A DNA stretch of 64,000 nucleotides, from positions 6,500,632 to 6,564,631 of the forward strand of contig OX457057.1 of the NCBI GenBank assembly GCA_949752795.1. The letters are read 5' to 3'. The notes below the pieces were generated by a model. The model saw only the letters and a program-made list of their open reading frames with translations, ran no database searches and had not been told where the DNA came from. How positions within the stretch are numbered: the stretch's first letter is position 1; the number at the start of each line of letters is the position of its first letter. The translations under genes and the position numbers were made by a program. This stretch comes from Hyperoodon ampullatus. Lineage: Eukaryota; Chordata; Mammalia; Artiodactyla; Ziphiidae. Shown one piece after another: positions 12,940-26,539 of this stretch.

Positions 12940-13117
12940 CTCTAGCCATGAAAGAGTATCTTCCTTTTCTCCCTTTTTTGGATCTGCCTCAATTCCACTC
13001 TGCTGTAAATAAGTGACAGGTATGCTGGGATGCTGGTCCTCTCAACCCTCAAGCAATGCGCTCATTTTATATTTGTGCATTAACCTGAAAAAGACCGGGA
13101 AGCGCTGGTCTAGATTA

Positions 13118-13245
13118 GTGATTCTCAAATTTTAATGTGTATTTAAATTACCTTTTGAAAACAAAAATTCTGACCCAGTAGGTCTGGGGTGGAACCTGAG
13201 ACTGTGCATTTCTAACCAACTCTCATGGGACGCCCACCTGTGGCC
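13118..13245 (+). mobile_element. MER5A hAT-Charlie fragment
   Basis: GATTCTCAAATTTTAATGTG, CAGTAGGTCTGGGGTGGAAC and GTGCATTTCTAACCAACTC follow MER5A in order. The 3' terminal repeat has decayed. Confidence 0.75.
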
Positions 13246-13722
13246 AACCTCAGGCACTCTAGCAAGCGTCTGGAGGACATGTCTCACTGTACTTAAGGAA
13301 CCTTTCCTTATGAAATAGAAAAAGATATGGCTAACTAGTCTCAAAACTCTACCACCTTCCATTCTCTTGGTTAGAATAATTTTAGAAGTTCCTCTTGTTT
13401 CTTCTACCCTCATAAAGTAGTAACTTTTTATGTGCTAGAATTTTTTCTTTTACATATATTTAGACTTTGAACAGTTTCCTAATAAACACTTAAAAGGCAA
13501 TCATTTCTTGAGGCTTGGGAAAAGTTGACATAGAATTTCAAAAGAAACAGAAAAAATAAAAATTAACACAATCCACAACTAAAAGTACACATTATAGTGA
13601 TTAAAAATAAGAAATACATTTTCACAACTATTCCAAGGACACACAACTAAGAGAGTTGAAGTGGTCATTAAACCTTGGGTCACTCAAACTTGAGTCCATA
13701 TAGCAACAAAGCTCTTCCTGCC

Positions 13723-14148
13723 TGTTATGGGTTGAACTGCATCTCCCCAAAATTCATACCTTCAAGTCCTAACCCTCAGTGCCTCAAAATGTGTCCTTCC
13801 TTGGAAAACCAATCACTGCAGACGTAAGTAGTTAGAATGAGGTAGGGCCCTACTCTAGTGACTGATGTCTATATAAAAAGGAGAAATTTGGTGAGACACA
13901 AAAACAGGCACACAAAGAGAATGCCCTGTGAAGTCTGCAGTTATGCTAGCACAAGTCCAGGAACTATCAGAAGCTAGGAGAGGCCTGGAATAGACAGATT
14001 CTTCCCTTGCACCTTCAGCAGGAGCATGACCCTACCGAGACCTTGATCTCGAACTTGTAGCCTACAAAACTGTGAGACAATTGATTTCTGTTGTTTAAGC
14101 TACTCAGTTTGTGGTACTTTATTATGACAGCCCTTGCAAACTCATGCA
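13723..14148 (+). mobile_element. MLT1-type MaLR solo LTR
   Basis: It begins TGTTATGGGTTGAACTGC, contains the AACTGTGAGACAATTGATTT and TTGTTTAAGCTACTCAGTTT signatures, and ends in AAACTCATGCA. A 5-bp TSD CTGCC (13718-13722, 14149-14153) fits an LTR insertion. No internal retroviral sequence remains. Confidence 0.88.
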
Positions 14149-14194
14149 CTGCCTCACTGTGCTTCCTCCCAGATTAAAAAAAATCTAAAGATGA

Positions 14195-14310
14195 CTGTGG
14201 AGATAGGCAATCATATCATCACAGTCTGGTGTGCCATGTGAAGATTTTGGACTTTGTCCTACTAGCAAATGGGATCCACTGAAAGGCTCTAAGGAGGTTA
14301 ATATTAGATT
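14195..14310 (-). mobile_element. L2 fragment, reverse orientation
   Basis: GATTTTGGACTTTGTCCTAC followed by AAATGGGATCCACTGAAAGG fits antisense L2. It lies just after the MLT1 LTR. Confidence 0.45.
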
Positions 14311-14864
14311 TATTAAGTGCAAATGAACTTGTAAACAAGTCAAACCACTATCATCCCTAAAGGTTCCTTTATGCCAGAATTCATGTTTCTTGTTACACAA
14401 AAAATATTCTCACAATCATCAGAAAAACTCATGCCCCCTCCCAAATAAGAATGCCTCAAGAAGACACCTTCACTTTCATGTCACTTCTACCTAAAATTCT
14501 TCTACATATAAAAGCCATGGATAAAAAGCTGCAGATCAAATGAGCTTTTATTTTCTCCTAAAATGTATGTCCTGGAACACCAAATGCCAGAGTTTTGTTC
14601 ACCTTTGTTTTAGAAAGGAAATGTTTATCTGCGTGATTGCAGTAGATAAGCTTTCAATTATTCAGAAAATCAAGATTCTGAAACCAAATTCAGCCTCTTA
14701 ACTGGTCAAAGACTAACCCCTCCGTGAAGAATCAGCAGCTAAATGTTAGGACAGACCATTTGTTAAAATGCTGGTAACTCCCTTCCCTCCTTAAATAGAA
14801 ACTTGAACCAAAGGGAGACTATACAGTTTTTAAAGTTTCACGTTTTAACTTTCCTTTTTCTTTT

Positions 14865-15150
14865 TAAGTAAATTTCTCACTGAAGTATAACAGACATACA
14901 GCAAACTGCAAAGCATGATAAATTCTCACAAAGTGAACAAATCCACGTAACCAGCACTCACCACAAAACAGAACATGACCAGACCCGAAAGTCCCCTTCA
15001 CGCTCTGTTCCAGACACCAGCGCCCCATCAGTGTAACTGCTATCCTGACTTCAAAACACCAAAGAATAGTTTTACCTGTTTTTTAACTTCATATAAAAGG
15101 AATCATACAGTATTATACTCTTTTGTGTCCACTCAATATTATGCTTTGAT
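14865..15150. mobile_element. Old LINE fragment (L1M-like, orientation not settled)
   Basis: CACTGAAGTATAACAGACAT and TATAAAAGGAATCATACAGT with the intervening spacing match a widespread old L1-associated sequence. The pieces are diverged. Confidence 0.45.
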
Positions 15151-15183
15151 TAATAGTCTCCTTTTAACTTCAATAGTCCATGG

Positions 15184-15211
<28 letters not shown>
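15184..15211 (+). repeat. (GT)14 microsatellite
   Basis: Fourteen uninterrupted GT units, a potential Z-DNA former and likely polymorphic. Confidence 0.97.
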
Positions 15212-15214
<3 letters not shown>

Positions 15215-15831
15215 ATTTTAATTCAAACTAGATCCCCAGGTTTCATTTTGTTTAGATTTTTCCAGCTTAGATTCCATTTGCATCAAAAGGAATTAACATC
15301 TCAATGTTCAATATAAAATCAATTCTAGTTTCTAGGTACTTTATCAGTTCAAGTCCCCAGTTCCAAACAATAAGGAAAATTTGCAAATAAAAGGGGGAAA
15401 TGTTTTATTTCACTTAAGATTTCATAAACCACAAACTTAAAAGTTCTTCGTCTTTTATAAGTAAAGCTTATCTTCATGAAAAATTTCACTCTTTGTTTAT
15501 GAAAGCAGAAGAACCAGAGATATAACAAACTTGAAAATTCTGAGTCTTGGATTTTTTTCCCTCCTCTCTTGTATGTAGACTTCTTTTATTCTACGAATAT
15601 GTCTAGGGTAAATGGGAGAATCAAAAATTATCAGTTGAAATGACAGAATACAAAAAACAGAGAACCAGCTTAATAAGCACATTTTAAAAAACACTTTCCT
15701 TATCGAAATAGCAAGCAAAAGTGACCTGACGAAGTGAAAAAATATCTCCCAGTGATTTGAATTTAATTTTTTGACTCTTTTACCTGATCAAGAATAAAGG
15801 AATCAGTATTTAACTGAAAATAGTGAATATT

Positions 15832-16588
15832 CTATTGGTGGGAATGTAAACTGGAAAGCAGCATGGGAGTTTCTCCAAAAATTAAAAATATGACTACCAT
15901 TTGATCCAGCAATTCCACCTCTGGGTATATATCTGAAGGAAATAAAATCACTATCTGGAAGAGATATCTGTACCCCTAGGCTCACTGAAGCATTATTTAC
16001 AATAGCCAAGACCCGGAAGCAATCTAAGGGTCCACTGATGGATGAAGGAATAAAGAAAATGCACAGGTACACAACAGAACATTATTCAGCCACTAAAAAA
16101 AAAGAAGGAAATCCTGCCGTTTGCAACAACACGGATGAACCCTGAGGGTATCATGCTAAGTGAAAAAGTCAGACAGAGAAATACTGTATGATCTCACTTA
16201 GATGTGGGATCTAAGAAAACCAAACTCAGAAACGGAGAAGAGATTAGTGGTTGCCACAGGTGTGGAGGTGGGGGATAGGGGTAGGGGAGAAGGCAGTCAA
16301 AGGGTACAAACTTCCAGTTATAAGATGAATAAGTTCTGGGGATATAATGTACAGCACGGTGATTATAGTTAAGAATACTGCCGTGTATATTTGAAAGTTG
16401 CTAAGAGAATAGATTTTAAAAGTTCACACCACCCACACCCACACCCACACCCACAAAACTGTAATTTTGGGTTGTAATGGATGTATTAATTAACCTCATT
16501 GTGGTATAATCATTTTGCATTATATACATATATAAAATAACTATGTCATGTGTCAATTATATCTCAATAAAGCTAGGGAAAAGAAAAA
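15832..16588 (+). mobile_element. 5'-truncated L1: ORF2 end and 3' UTR
   Basis: TATTGGTGGGAATGTAAACT, GATCCAGCAATTCCACCTCT, AACATTATTCAGCCACTAA and CACTTAGATGTGGGATCTAA mark the end of ORF2. The 3' UTR with TACAGCACGGTGATTATAGT and TCAATTATATCTCAATAAAG follows. Stops and indels break the reading frame. A CACACC/ACACCC microsatellite lies inside it. Confidence 0.9.
16426..16455 (+). repeat. (ACACCC)n short tandem repeat in L1 3' UTR
   Basis: CACACC/ACACCC units repeat about four times within the truncated L1. Confidence 0.85.
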
Positions 16589-16975
16589 GAAGCAGAAAGA
16601 AATTTATATGCCACCCACAGCAAACTTTAGAAATCAATACTCTATGCTAAAGAGGCCCATAAGGGAAATCTGGCTGCACACAGCTATGTAATGAATCAAT
16701 TTGTTACCGTGACAGTCATCTCAAAAGTAGAGTAACGGTTGATAGACAACAAAGAAGTCAGATTAGACACAGATGCAAAATATAAACAGAGCTCCACAAG
16801 GTTTTTGTTTTGGTTTTTATTTTATAACAAGTCTGTTAAATCATCCATTGGGAAATAAATGATTCAAGATGGACTTCCAGAAGCATTATTCTAACTTTGA
16901 CATCATTTATCAGTCAATATATTTTTGAAAAAAATTTTCAGAAACTTATTTATTCAACAAATACTGGGAGTTCCC

Positions 16976-17104
16976 TGGTGGTCCAGTGGTGAGGACTTGG
17001 CGCTTTCACTGCCGTGGGCCCAGGTTCCATCCCTGGTCGGGGAACTAAGATCCCGCAAGCCAAGCGGCGAGGCCAAAAACAAAACTAACAAACAAACAAA
17101 CGCA
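16976..17104 (+). mobile_element. Short tRNA-derived SINE (GGTGGTCCAGTGG subfamily)
   Basis: It starts GGGAGTTCCCTGGTGGTCC, has the B-box GGTTCCATCCCTGG, and ends after GATCCCGCAAGCC in an (AAAC)n tail. It lacks the GC-rich 3' body of the CHR copies, so it belongs to the shorter tRNA-only type shared with other cetartiodactyls. Imperfect TSD AACAAATACT / AACAAATATT. Confidence 0.9.
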
Positions 17105-17149
17105 AACAAATATTATGGAATACACACTATGTGTACACTATTGTAGGTT

Positions 17150-17480
17150 CCAGGAATTCAGTGATAAGCAAAAACAGAGTTGCTGCCTTTATGGAAGAGA
17201 GACACAGCTATTAATCCTAAAATAGTAACAGAAATAAATAGAAAATTATTACTGTTATAAGTGCTAGAAGAAAAGATACATAATGCCAGGACAGTAGCCA
17301 TTAAGGAAATCTGGAAAACGTGGGAGGGGAAAGGCAATGACACTGGAATGGGAGAAATGAAGAAAGGAGAGCAGTTAAGTATGTCTGTGTGTGTGTTGGG
17401 GACGGGGCGGGGGGGTGGGGGGGTGTGTGAGGCAACAGCACGTGCAAAGACCCCGAGGCAGGAGGTAACATGGGCACTGT
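17150..17480 (-). mobile_element. L2 3'-end fragment, reverse orientation
   Basis: GCTGCCTTTATGGAAGAGAG, TTACTGTTATAAGTGCTAGA and GCAAAGACCCCGAGGCAGG follow antisense L2 order. A G-rich run at 17398-17423 interrupts it. Confidence 0.55.
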
Positions 17481-18280
17481 AACTAAAAGTCCATCATGCT
17501 GAGCCTCTAAGGGCAAAATAAAGGTAACTCCAGAGATGATGAGCAGGAACAAAAGAGAACTGGTTGTAACCAGGCACGAGGTTAAACCTTAGCTAGTGAC
17601 AAATTCTCAATACCCGATTTCTCAATAAAACCTCATTCTTCTCAGACCAAATAATCTGAACATAGGCCTGTCCCCCTAGGACAAGGAAGTATAGTTATAT
17701 AATAGTCTATTTTTATCCTCACGGTATCACTCACTGCTAGGCTCATTCTTAATGACATTTTGGGGGTATTTATAATTTATACTTAATTTGAGTATTAAAA
17801 CCAATTCAGAAAAGGAAAAAAAATAATTTGTGTTCTACATCCTAAAGAAACAAATGAGAATAACAATACACTGAAGAAATCCCTTATGATGCCCCATAAA
17901 GTCCCTACTGAAACACTTAAGATACAACTAACCACAGAGAATCTCTGCAATTGGGTGAGGATAATGGTTTTTCATCACTAACAGAAGATGTTACTGTAGT
18001 ACTTTGCACCAAGAAAGAGAAAGACCAAAAAGAAAGACGAAGGAAAGAAAAGAATCAAGTCCCACCTGGGAATCTAACCATAGTACCCTACTTCTGATTC
18101 TTCAGATTAGATAAACTTAAAGAACAGGCACTATTTTAAAATCCTCCATTGAGAAAGAAGCTATTTGGAGAAGTCATTTAGCTTCGAATGCATAACTGCA
18201 AAAGAAATGAAACCACTGAGAAGGTCAGAAACAGTCTCCTTACCAAAGAGTAAGACTCTTACTTACTCCTACTTACTCTT

Positions 18281-18489
18281 TTTCTTTTTTTTTTCCTGCG
18301 GTACGCGGGCCTCTCACTGTCGTGGCCTCTCCCGTTGCGGAGCACAGGCTCCGGATGCGCAGGCTCAGCGGCCATGGCTCACGGGCCCAGCCGCTCCGCG
18401 GCATGTGGGATCTTCCCGGACCAGGGCACGAACCCGTGTGCCCTGCATCGGCAGGCGGACTCCCAACCGCTGCGCCACCAGGGAAGCCC
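18281..18489 (-). mobile_element. CHR-type SINE, reverse orientation, young
   Basis: A T-rich tail precedes the reverse-complement body, which ends ACCAGGGAAGCCC. A perfect 16-bp TSD ACTCCTACTTACTCTT (18265-18280, 18490-18505) marks a recent insertion. Confidence 0.96.
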
Positions 18490-19617
18490 ACTCCTACTTA
18501 CTCTTACAGACTGGCAGGACCTGGCGGGACGCAAACCCCAGGCCACGGCTGTCAGCCACCCAAGCACAAGATGCACCTCACAGGAAGTAGTTATGCTCTG
18601 AGTGCCAAAGAAAACTTTCATAGCCATTTTTGGTTGTCGTACATCCTTTATAGCATATTTAGCTTCCAGAGAGGCTGTATCTTTTTCACATTTCACAAAG
18701 GTCCTCAGATTTACTGAAACAACGTCTGCCTCCCTGAGTACACAGTTCTTCCCCAAAACAAGAACCTGCTGTTTTGAAAATAAGCCATTAGCAACCTTCT
18801 TCCACAGAGTCTTCTAAGCACCAAGTAGGAAGGATTTCCTTTCATCCTGCAGAATATGCAATATGAATGTGCAACAGTTCTCAAACTAGTTTCCTCAAAA
18901 ATGGTTTTTCTTAGGGAGATACTCAGCAGAAACAGGATGCCACAGGCCCATAATGGGAAAAACAACATTTTTTTTTTTCAACGCTAAAGAGGTTTCCTTA
19001 ACTGCAGGACTTCTCAGAGTCATTAACTATGACTCTCTCACATGAGGGACAGTACGTGCAGCATTTCCCACACGTTCTGACTACAAATATTTTGAGGAAG
19101 CATCCCCACTGACACAGCAGTAACATTCCACTGAGAAAGGCTGGCATTTAGTACTGCACAAGGCAGCCAGACTTTTGACAGTGATCCAAAAGATCATAGT
19201 ATAGTACCACACTGAACTGTTATGTATCAAGAGAAAAGGCTAACAAATAAGACCTTTCCTTATTTTTAAGTTATCATCCTGTAATCTATAGCTAAAGGAG
19301 TTAACCCATTCTGTTCCTTTCTCATGATCTAGAACTACACAGGTTCATAGCAAGCAATCTGTGGTAGGTCTTCAGTGGCTAAGAAAATCTGACTATCCAG
19401 CATCTAAGCCTGAATCAAAGATCCTGATAGTACTGTAACCTACACATTACCACATCTCTATAGCAGAGCTCCAACTTCCCCCAAACCTCAACTTTGATAA
19501 TTTTATACCACATAAATATCTTCTCAGTTAATCATCAACCGAAACATAGCTGTGAATACAAGCTTATCTGTGTAATTTCTAATATTGATTATTTTTTGAC
19601 ATTCAAATCTAATTCCT

Positions 19618-19820
19618 GGGCTTCCCTGGTGGCGCAGTGGTTGAGAGTCCGCCTGCCGATGCAGGGGACACGGGTTCGTGCCCCGGTCCGGGAAGATCCC
19701 ACATGCTGCGGAGCGGCTGGGCCCGTGAGCCATGGCCACTGAGCCTGTGCGTCCAGAGCCTGTGCTCCGCAACGGGAGAGGCCACAACAGTGAGAGGCCC
19801 GCGTGCCACAAAAAAAAAAG
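19618..19820 (+). mobile_element. CHR-type SINE
   Basis: A near-consensus copy with B-box GGTTCGTGCCCC and a short A tail. TSD AATTCCT (19611-19617, 19821-19827). It is the SINE nearest downstream of the RERE donor, about 1 kb into the intron. Confidence 0.95.
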
Positions 19821-20172
19821 AATTCCTTTGTGGGGAAAAAACCCAATACTTTATGTAAAGTTGAGCACAGTTACAGTACTGCTCAGCAAAACAACTGTAC
19901 CAGGTTAATGACATAATGTCTTTAATCTCCCGCTCCTGGAAAAATATCAAACTGAGAGGCTTTTAATCTGTTAATTACATCTCATGAAATTCACATCATT
20001 CCTCAGCACTGTATGTAATTCAAACGAAATGATTGTAGCTACTTTTACTGACTTCTGTAAGAAAAGTACCTTAATACACACAATACGTCATATGGAAAAG
20101 GAAGGTTCTGCTGGTGTCCAACAGGTTCTGAATTGCTTGCTTCCCTGAATCTCATCTGAAAGCTGGGTGTGC

Positions 20173-20184
20173 CTCTCTCTCTCT

Positions 20185-20218
<34 letters not shown>
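20173..20218 (+). repeat. (CT)n tract in the RERE intron
   Basis: CT units with two CCCT interruptions over 46 bases, read as (GA)n on the RERE sense strand, about 600 bp after the donor. Confidence 0.95.
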
Positions 20219-20221
<3 letters not shown>

Positions 20222-20506
20222 CAACTGCTATAAATAACCTCAATCTACTGAGTGAACACAGTACCTTTCCTGGAAAACAGAGCAGGTTAGTTGGCTTCAT
20301 CTATTATCACTGATTAGAGACCCTGAAGATCAATACTTTGGAAAAGAAGGTCATCAGGAGGAATAAACCTCAGTCTGAAGGCCATTAAAAACACCTTCTA
20401 GTTTCTGGTCACTCCTGTAGCCAACGTAAAATGTCCTGTTCCCAAGAATTTTAAGGTTTGCTTGTCCCCCTGTGTACTCCATTCTGCAGGGTCTCAACAC
20501 AGCCTA

Positions 20507-21283
<777 letters not shown>

Positions 21284-21303
21284 CTAGGAGAGGAAAGAGA
21301 GAG
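21284..21303 (-). other. 3' splice site of the RERE start-codon exon
   Basis: On the minus strand about 18 pyrimidine-dominated bases precede the AG dinucleotide at 21284-21285, which is close to an ideal mammalian acceptor. A plausible branch-point region lies in the preceding 20-40 bases, but no single adenosine stands out. Confidence 0.85.
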
Positions 21304-21856
21304 CGAAATTGATTCTCCTTTAACATTTTCTCGTATTTCCTTCCTAAGATAACGTTTTGTTAAATGACTCACTTACTCATGCTTTAGCAACTAAAACTTC
21401 TCACTGGCAATAGGAAAAAAGGTAGGACAAGTGATATCAAATTTAAATATAAACAGTTTTGGGCCTCAACTAGCATGTGGTTTGGGATTTTCGATCACAC
21501 CAATAATGAAAAATGTCTGAATGCGTAAGGGTAAACTATGCTTTCTGTATACAAATTGTTTTCTCTAACTTTTAAAGGAAAAAGTAAAGTGTACCCTAGT
21601 AAACAACATATAATGGGTACAAGTATACAAAAGGGGCTTCATAACCCATAACATTAATTTAAAAGGGAAAGAACCTGTAGTTAAAATTATTTCCACCTGC
21701 AAAAAAAAAAAGTAATTTGGATAGCCTTGGAAAATGTCTCAGGATGTCTCACAGTGCATTATCTTCTGAAGAGTCTTTCTAGCCACTTCTCCAAATTTCC
21801 AGAGCTCCTCTCAAGAATAAACATAAGAGCTGACTCAAATAAAAGTGACAACCTCA

Positions 21857-22031
21857 GGGCTTCCCTGGTGGCGCAGTGGTTGAGAGTCCGCCTGCCGATG
21901 CGGGGGACGCGGGTTCGTGCCCCGGTCTGGGAGGATCCCACGTGCCGCGGAGCGGCTGGGCCCGTGAGCCATGGCCGCTGAGCCTGTGCTCCGCAAGGGG
22001 AGAGGCCACAACAGTGAGAGGCCCGCCTACC

Positions 22032-22058
<27 letters not shown>
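21857..22058 (+). mobile_element. CHR-type SINE missing one internal 15-bp unit
   Basis: Near-consensus except that the body has one GAGCCTG... unit instead of two, at about 21979-21993. A perfect 16-bp TSD AAAAGTGACAACCTCA (21841-21856, 22059-22074) flanks it. It lies 570 bp upstream of the RERE start-codon exon. Confidence 0.96.
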
Positions 22059-22064
<6 letters not shown>

Positions 22065-22074
22065 GACAACCTCA

Positions 22075-23950
22075 AAGCAAGATTCCTTTGCCTTCAATTA
22101 CAATTTTTTACATCTTCTAAGTCTACTTACTATTCTAGTTATTTTCCAGGAAAAATGGTTTCTCGAAAGATATCTCTGTCTTAAGAAAATATAACAGCTT
22201 CCAAAAACAACCTTCCATCTTCAGGGAATATTAGGTGGTTTATACATTCTTCCAAATTTCCACTGTTAATGGTTTCCCTAATAAATTTCTCCCCAGAACT
22301 AAACCCCAAAAGGAAAGTCCGAAGGTTTTAAGAATGTATAATGAGAAGAGTAAACCCCAGGCTCCAACCCAACACAATTCTTATAAAAAAATTTTAAATA
22401 AAATTTTTATTTACATGTCAGTTTTGGAACAGTCATAATAACCAGTCATTTATCTTTTGCAATCTTTTATCATCCTTCCCGATATCTCATGTTTTCAACA
22501 ACCTGTACCAAACACTACCTACGTGCCAGGGGTTCAGAACTAACGACACCATGAGGGGACACCTCGTGGTCCTCGCCCGCAATGCTCTAATGCAAAAAGA
22601 GGAGACACTGATATAGGAGAACCATCTCTTGCTCGTGCTATGAGGGCCAGATAGGAAACAACACATGCAAAGAAACAAAAAATTGGTCCTCTTTACTCAG
22701 ACAACGACAAACAAGTCAGTTTGTAATTACATGCCTCAGACGCAGAGAAAATTCTCTTTGGTCATGCCAAAACCATAAAAATTATCATATACTCTCTCCA
22801 AAGCTCTTAGGTCAAACTTGATACCAGAAAAGACCTCCACATAAGCACTTCGAATATCCTTAGGCATTCAGGAAAATTTTTTAAATGTTAACAACAACGT
22901 CTCGGTGAGAAAACAATGAAGGAGCAATAATGCCAACAATCTATAAGCAAAGTCAGAAGGATGAAAGCATGTAGCACAAACCTAAATTGCTTCCTTTTAC
23001 ATAGGAAATTGCACTTTCAGATAGGATTTCAATTTTCTAAACATATTTCCAGAAAATGAAAAATTATTCTAGTGTCTGCAAAAGTTCTGCTTCGATGAAT
23101 CATCTGCTAAACAGACAGTAATAAACTCCCAAGTCCCTGTAGGCCACCAGTGTTAGCAATTGAAAATACACAGAGACATATTACTTTCTCCATCTGGCTT
23201 AAGTTTAGAGCCTGAACAAGCCAATCATACAAGAAAGAAACCATCAGCTAATACAGTTGTTAAAACATTCCTCTTTGACACTGAAAACAAACCAAGGCCT
23301 CCTGGGAATCTAAAAAGAACAAGAAGCTTAGACTGAAAGCCTCTCAGATGCAGTTCAGGACAGACATACTTCAGATAAGTTCAAGAAAAAAACTCATTCT
23401 CCCTAGGGTTAACAAGATAACGGCTCCAGAAAATTGTGTAAAAATATTATTTCCTCACTTAAAAAAAGGGAAAAAAAACAGTAAGTCCAAATTGTATATT
23501 CAACATTACTCCCTACAAAATCATATACTGTATTTCTATTTATAAAAAAATTTGAGTTGTTTCTGCCAGTAGTTAGCAAGAAAAATTCAATAATCAACAG
23601 AGAAACCATCCACAAAATGAAATCCTCTACGTGTGTGTGTGCGCGCGTGTATCCAACCTTCAGATAACCAAGAATATTGATAATCCAAAGCAAAAGTTAA
23701 TCCAACTACCATTTACCTTTGGCTATAAAATAAAGCTCAGTGGGGATATATTCTTTTCCTCTGTACTTACCACACTAATCATAATTTTTTGAGCCTCATT
23801 ATAAAATGACCAACATGCAACAATAATACAACATTTGAGGAAAGGGACCCAGATGGCACCGAGAAGGGTAGCTGCCGCTTCAGTACGCCAGAAATGATCT
23901 ACACAGTAGACAATACAACGGCATCTTTAAAACAGCAAGGGGTTTACAAA
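22075..23950. other. Intronic sequence without recognised features
   Basis: A short alternating purine-pyrimidine stretch (GTGTGTGTGTGCGCGCGTGT, about 23632-23651) is the only notable local feature. Confidence 0.5.
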
Positions 23951-23959
23951 GCAGGTCCC

Positions 23960-24110
23960 TGCCATGATCTCATTAGATTCTCTCTGTCTACAACTCAGTG
24001 ATGTGAACCAGACGGCAGTCACCACTCCCACTTTTCAGGCTACAGGAGGAGAACTAAGAAGAGATCATCTGCCCGTGAGTGAGTCTAAAGCAGGTCTCCC
24101 AAAGGTGAAC
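23960..24110 (-). repeat. MIR fragment
   Basis: CACTCCCACTTTTCAGGCTA and AGATCATCTGCCCGTGAGTG fit antisense MIR with heavy divergence. Confidence 0.5.
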
Positions 24111-24409
24111 CCCATCTGACCTGATTCCAACCTGCTGCTCAGGTTATAATCTGTATCTTCACAGGTGCCAACCTTTCCTACATGTATCCTTGCTGATAAT
24201 TTGCACAGACAGTTTTAGGAAACACACTCACTTTAACCTCTCCCCGCAAAACAAGAGGTACTTTTCTCCAGTACGACAGACAAGAATATTGAAAATATCT
24301 TGTCGATCCACTACTCAACCCAGTTAAACAGGAAACATGGCAAAAGATACTTTAATAATTAATTAAAGGAATAATCGAATCTAAAACATTTCAGATTCAA
24401 AACAATCTT

Positions 24410-24552
24410 CATCTATTCATCGAACAAACGTCTACTGAATGCCCACAATGTGCGGTGTGCTAGTTACTGCCCTAGGTATGGGGAAAACAGCAGAGAACCA
24501 CATACAAACATCCCTGTCCTTGTGGAACTGATGTTCCAGGAAATGGAGAAAG

Positions 24553-24590
<38 letters not shown>

Positions 24591-24830
24591 TATTAAAAGA
24601 TCTTACATGGGGAGTCCAATGGGGACAAGGGAGTATAAGAGGATTGCAATTTTAAATGATGGTCAGGGAAGGCCTCACTGAGGTGGCTTTGTCCCAAGTA
24701 AAAGTGAGTACAGAGGAAACACGGAGACCATTCCAGCAGAGGGGAAAGTAGGTGCAAATGTCCAGAGGCAGCAGTGATTCAGTTACATTCAAGACACGGG
24801 AGGCCAGAGGGGCTGATGTGACACGAGGAA
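24410..24830 (-). mobile_element. L2 3'-end, reverse orientation, with (AC)17 inside
   Basis: GTCTACTGAATGCCCACAAT, CCCTGTCCTTGTGGAACTGA and CAAATGTCCAGAGGCAGC are L2 landmarks in reverse. The dinucleotide run sits where the L2 tail is normally (AAAT)-rich. Confidence 0.7.
24555..24588 (+). repeat. (AC)17 microsatellite
   Basis: Seventeen uninterrupted AC units inside an antisense L2 copy. Confidence 0.97.
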
Positions 24831-25229
24831 GAGGACTGATTTTTTAAAAAACGAACGTATAGTCCTCTCACTAGTTTCCAGAGTCATCAGATTGCACTTC
24901 ATCGTTTTATCTTGATAAAATTTGGTAGGCTAGCTTCGTTTCACTGTGATCTAATCAGGGTCAAAGGCATTTAACAGAGTCGAGGATACAGAACTGTTCT
25001 TCATTACTTCAGGTTACTTAACCCTCTACACAAACACTGTCTGCCTCTTCAAAGTGAAGCCAACCACCACCTACAAACACCTTACACCACTTAACAGAAC
25101 TGATTTGGATAATGTACTAAAATTTCGGTCAAGCTCAGGGTCCACACCTCATTTAAGGACACCATTTCTTGTCACTATTTAAGCACTCCCAGGAGGTGTG
25201 GGCCCTTGAGAGAACTGCAAGAAGACTGG

Positions 25230-25430
25230 GCTCAGAAGCCAAGATCCAAGCTCTTGGCACTGCCAGGCCTAGTGCCTTAGGCAGGTCACTCTACCTCTCT
25301 GAGTCAGTTTCAATGCTGTAAAACAGGGATAATAACGAGCTACTTCACAGAGCTGCTGTGAGAATTAAGTATATGTATACGTGTGAATGCACTTACAGAT
25401 TGCAAAGTGCTTTATAAATGTAAACGATCA
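25230..25430 (+). repeat. MIR, nearly full length
   Basis: AGGTCACTCTACCTCTCTGA, AAAACAGGGATAATAACG and CTGTGAGAATTAAGTATATG are in sense MIR order. Confidence 0.8.
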
Positions 25431-26539
25431 ATAATATATACCTAGATCAGTCATGACTACATTGTCTACTACATCAGATAATGCCAAATAGTGTATTGTG
25501 CTATGCAAGATATAAACATAGCTAAACATCATCCTTACCCTCAAGAATTTATTACCCACTAGGGAGGAGGGGGAATCCTATTACATGAGTAAGAAATAAA
25601 TCATGGAAAACTGACTACAAATGAAGTAAAAATTTTAAAATATCTCCTCTTGGATCGTGTAAAATCCACTTATTAACAAAAACTTGCTCCTCCCTCCTGA
25701 GTTCCCAGTCCCTGAGTTCTGTTCATTTCAGCTGCTCAAGCCAGATTCTGGAGGACGCTTGACTCTCACACCAAATGCAGTCAGTGAAGTCCAATGAATT
25801 CTTCCTCATTCAACCACAGCAAGAAATGCTTACGTCTGTCAAATACCAACCACACACTAGGCATTTTGCTCAGCTCTCAGGGTCTACCAATCACCTCCTG
25901 AATAACTCTGTAATTTGTCCACTGCTCCAACTCAAGCAGAAAGTGCCTATTTCCAGCCATCATCATCCTTCACACAGATGAACACAACTGCCTTCTAACT
26001 GGTCTCTGTGACTATAAACTTTTGTTTTTGCTTTCCTTCCAATTCGTCCTCCAACACAGCCAGCCAAGCATCCGACCCTCCACCACTTTTTTTTTTTTTT
26101 TTTTTACAGCTTGAGATACACTTCACACACCACACAATTCACCACGTACAGTACGATTCACTGTCCCCCATTCCTCTCCAAAGATTACAGACCTTCCTGT
26201 CCTGACTGCCCCTTCACCACTCCAGCCCCACCTCCACCCTTCCCGTGTGTCCAGCTGTGCCCTCCCCCGTGTCGGGCTAACCTCTACTTACCCTTAGGGC
26301 CCTCGGGCATTCCTGCTGCCCGACTCCAGGAAGGCTCCCAGACCCACCCAAAGTCCAGCCCCGCACTGTTCCCCCTCCTGCCTGTAAAGTGGCCCTCATT
26401 GATCCCACTACTCGTATCTGCTGTTAACTTGTGTAGCTTCTCCACTAACCAACAGGGACCATGACTACAGTATAATATTCGCTAGAACACCTCCTACCGA
26501 TGCAATTTCCTCTCTGTGTCGAATCCACTAGAGGTTTTG

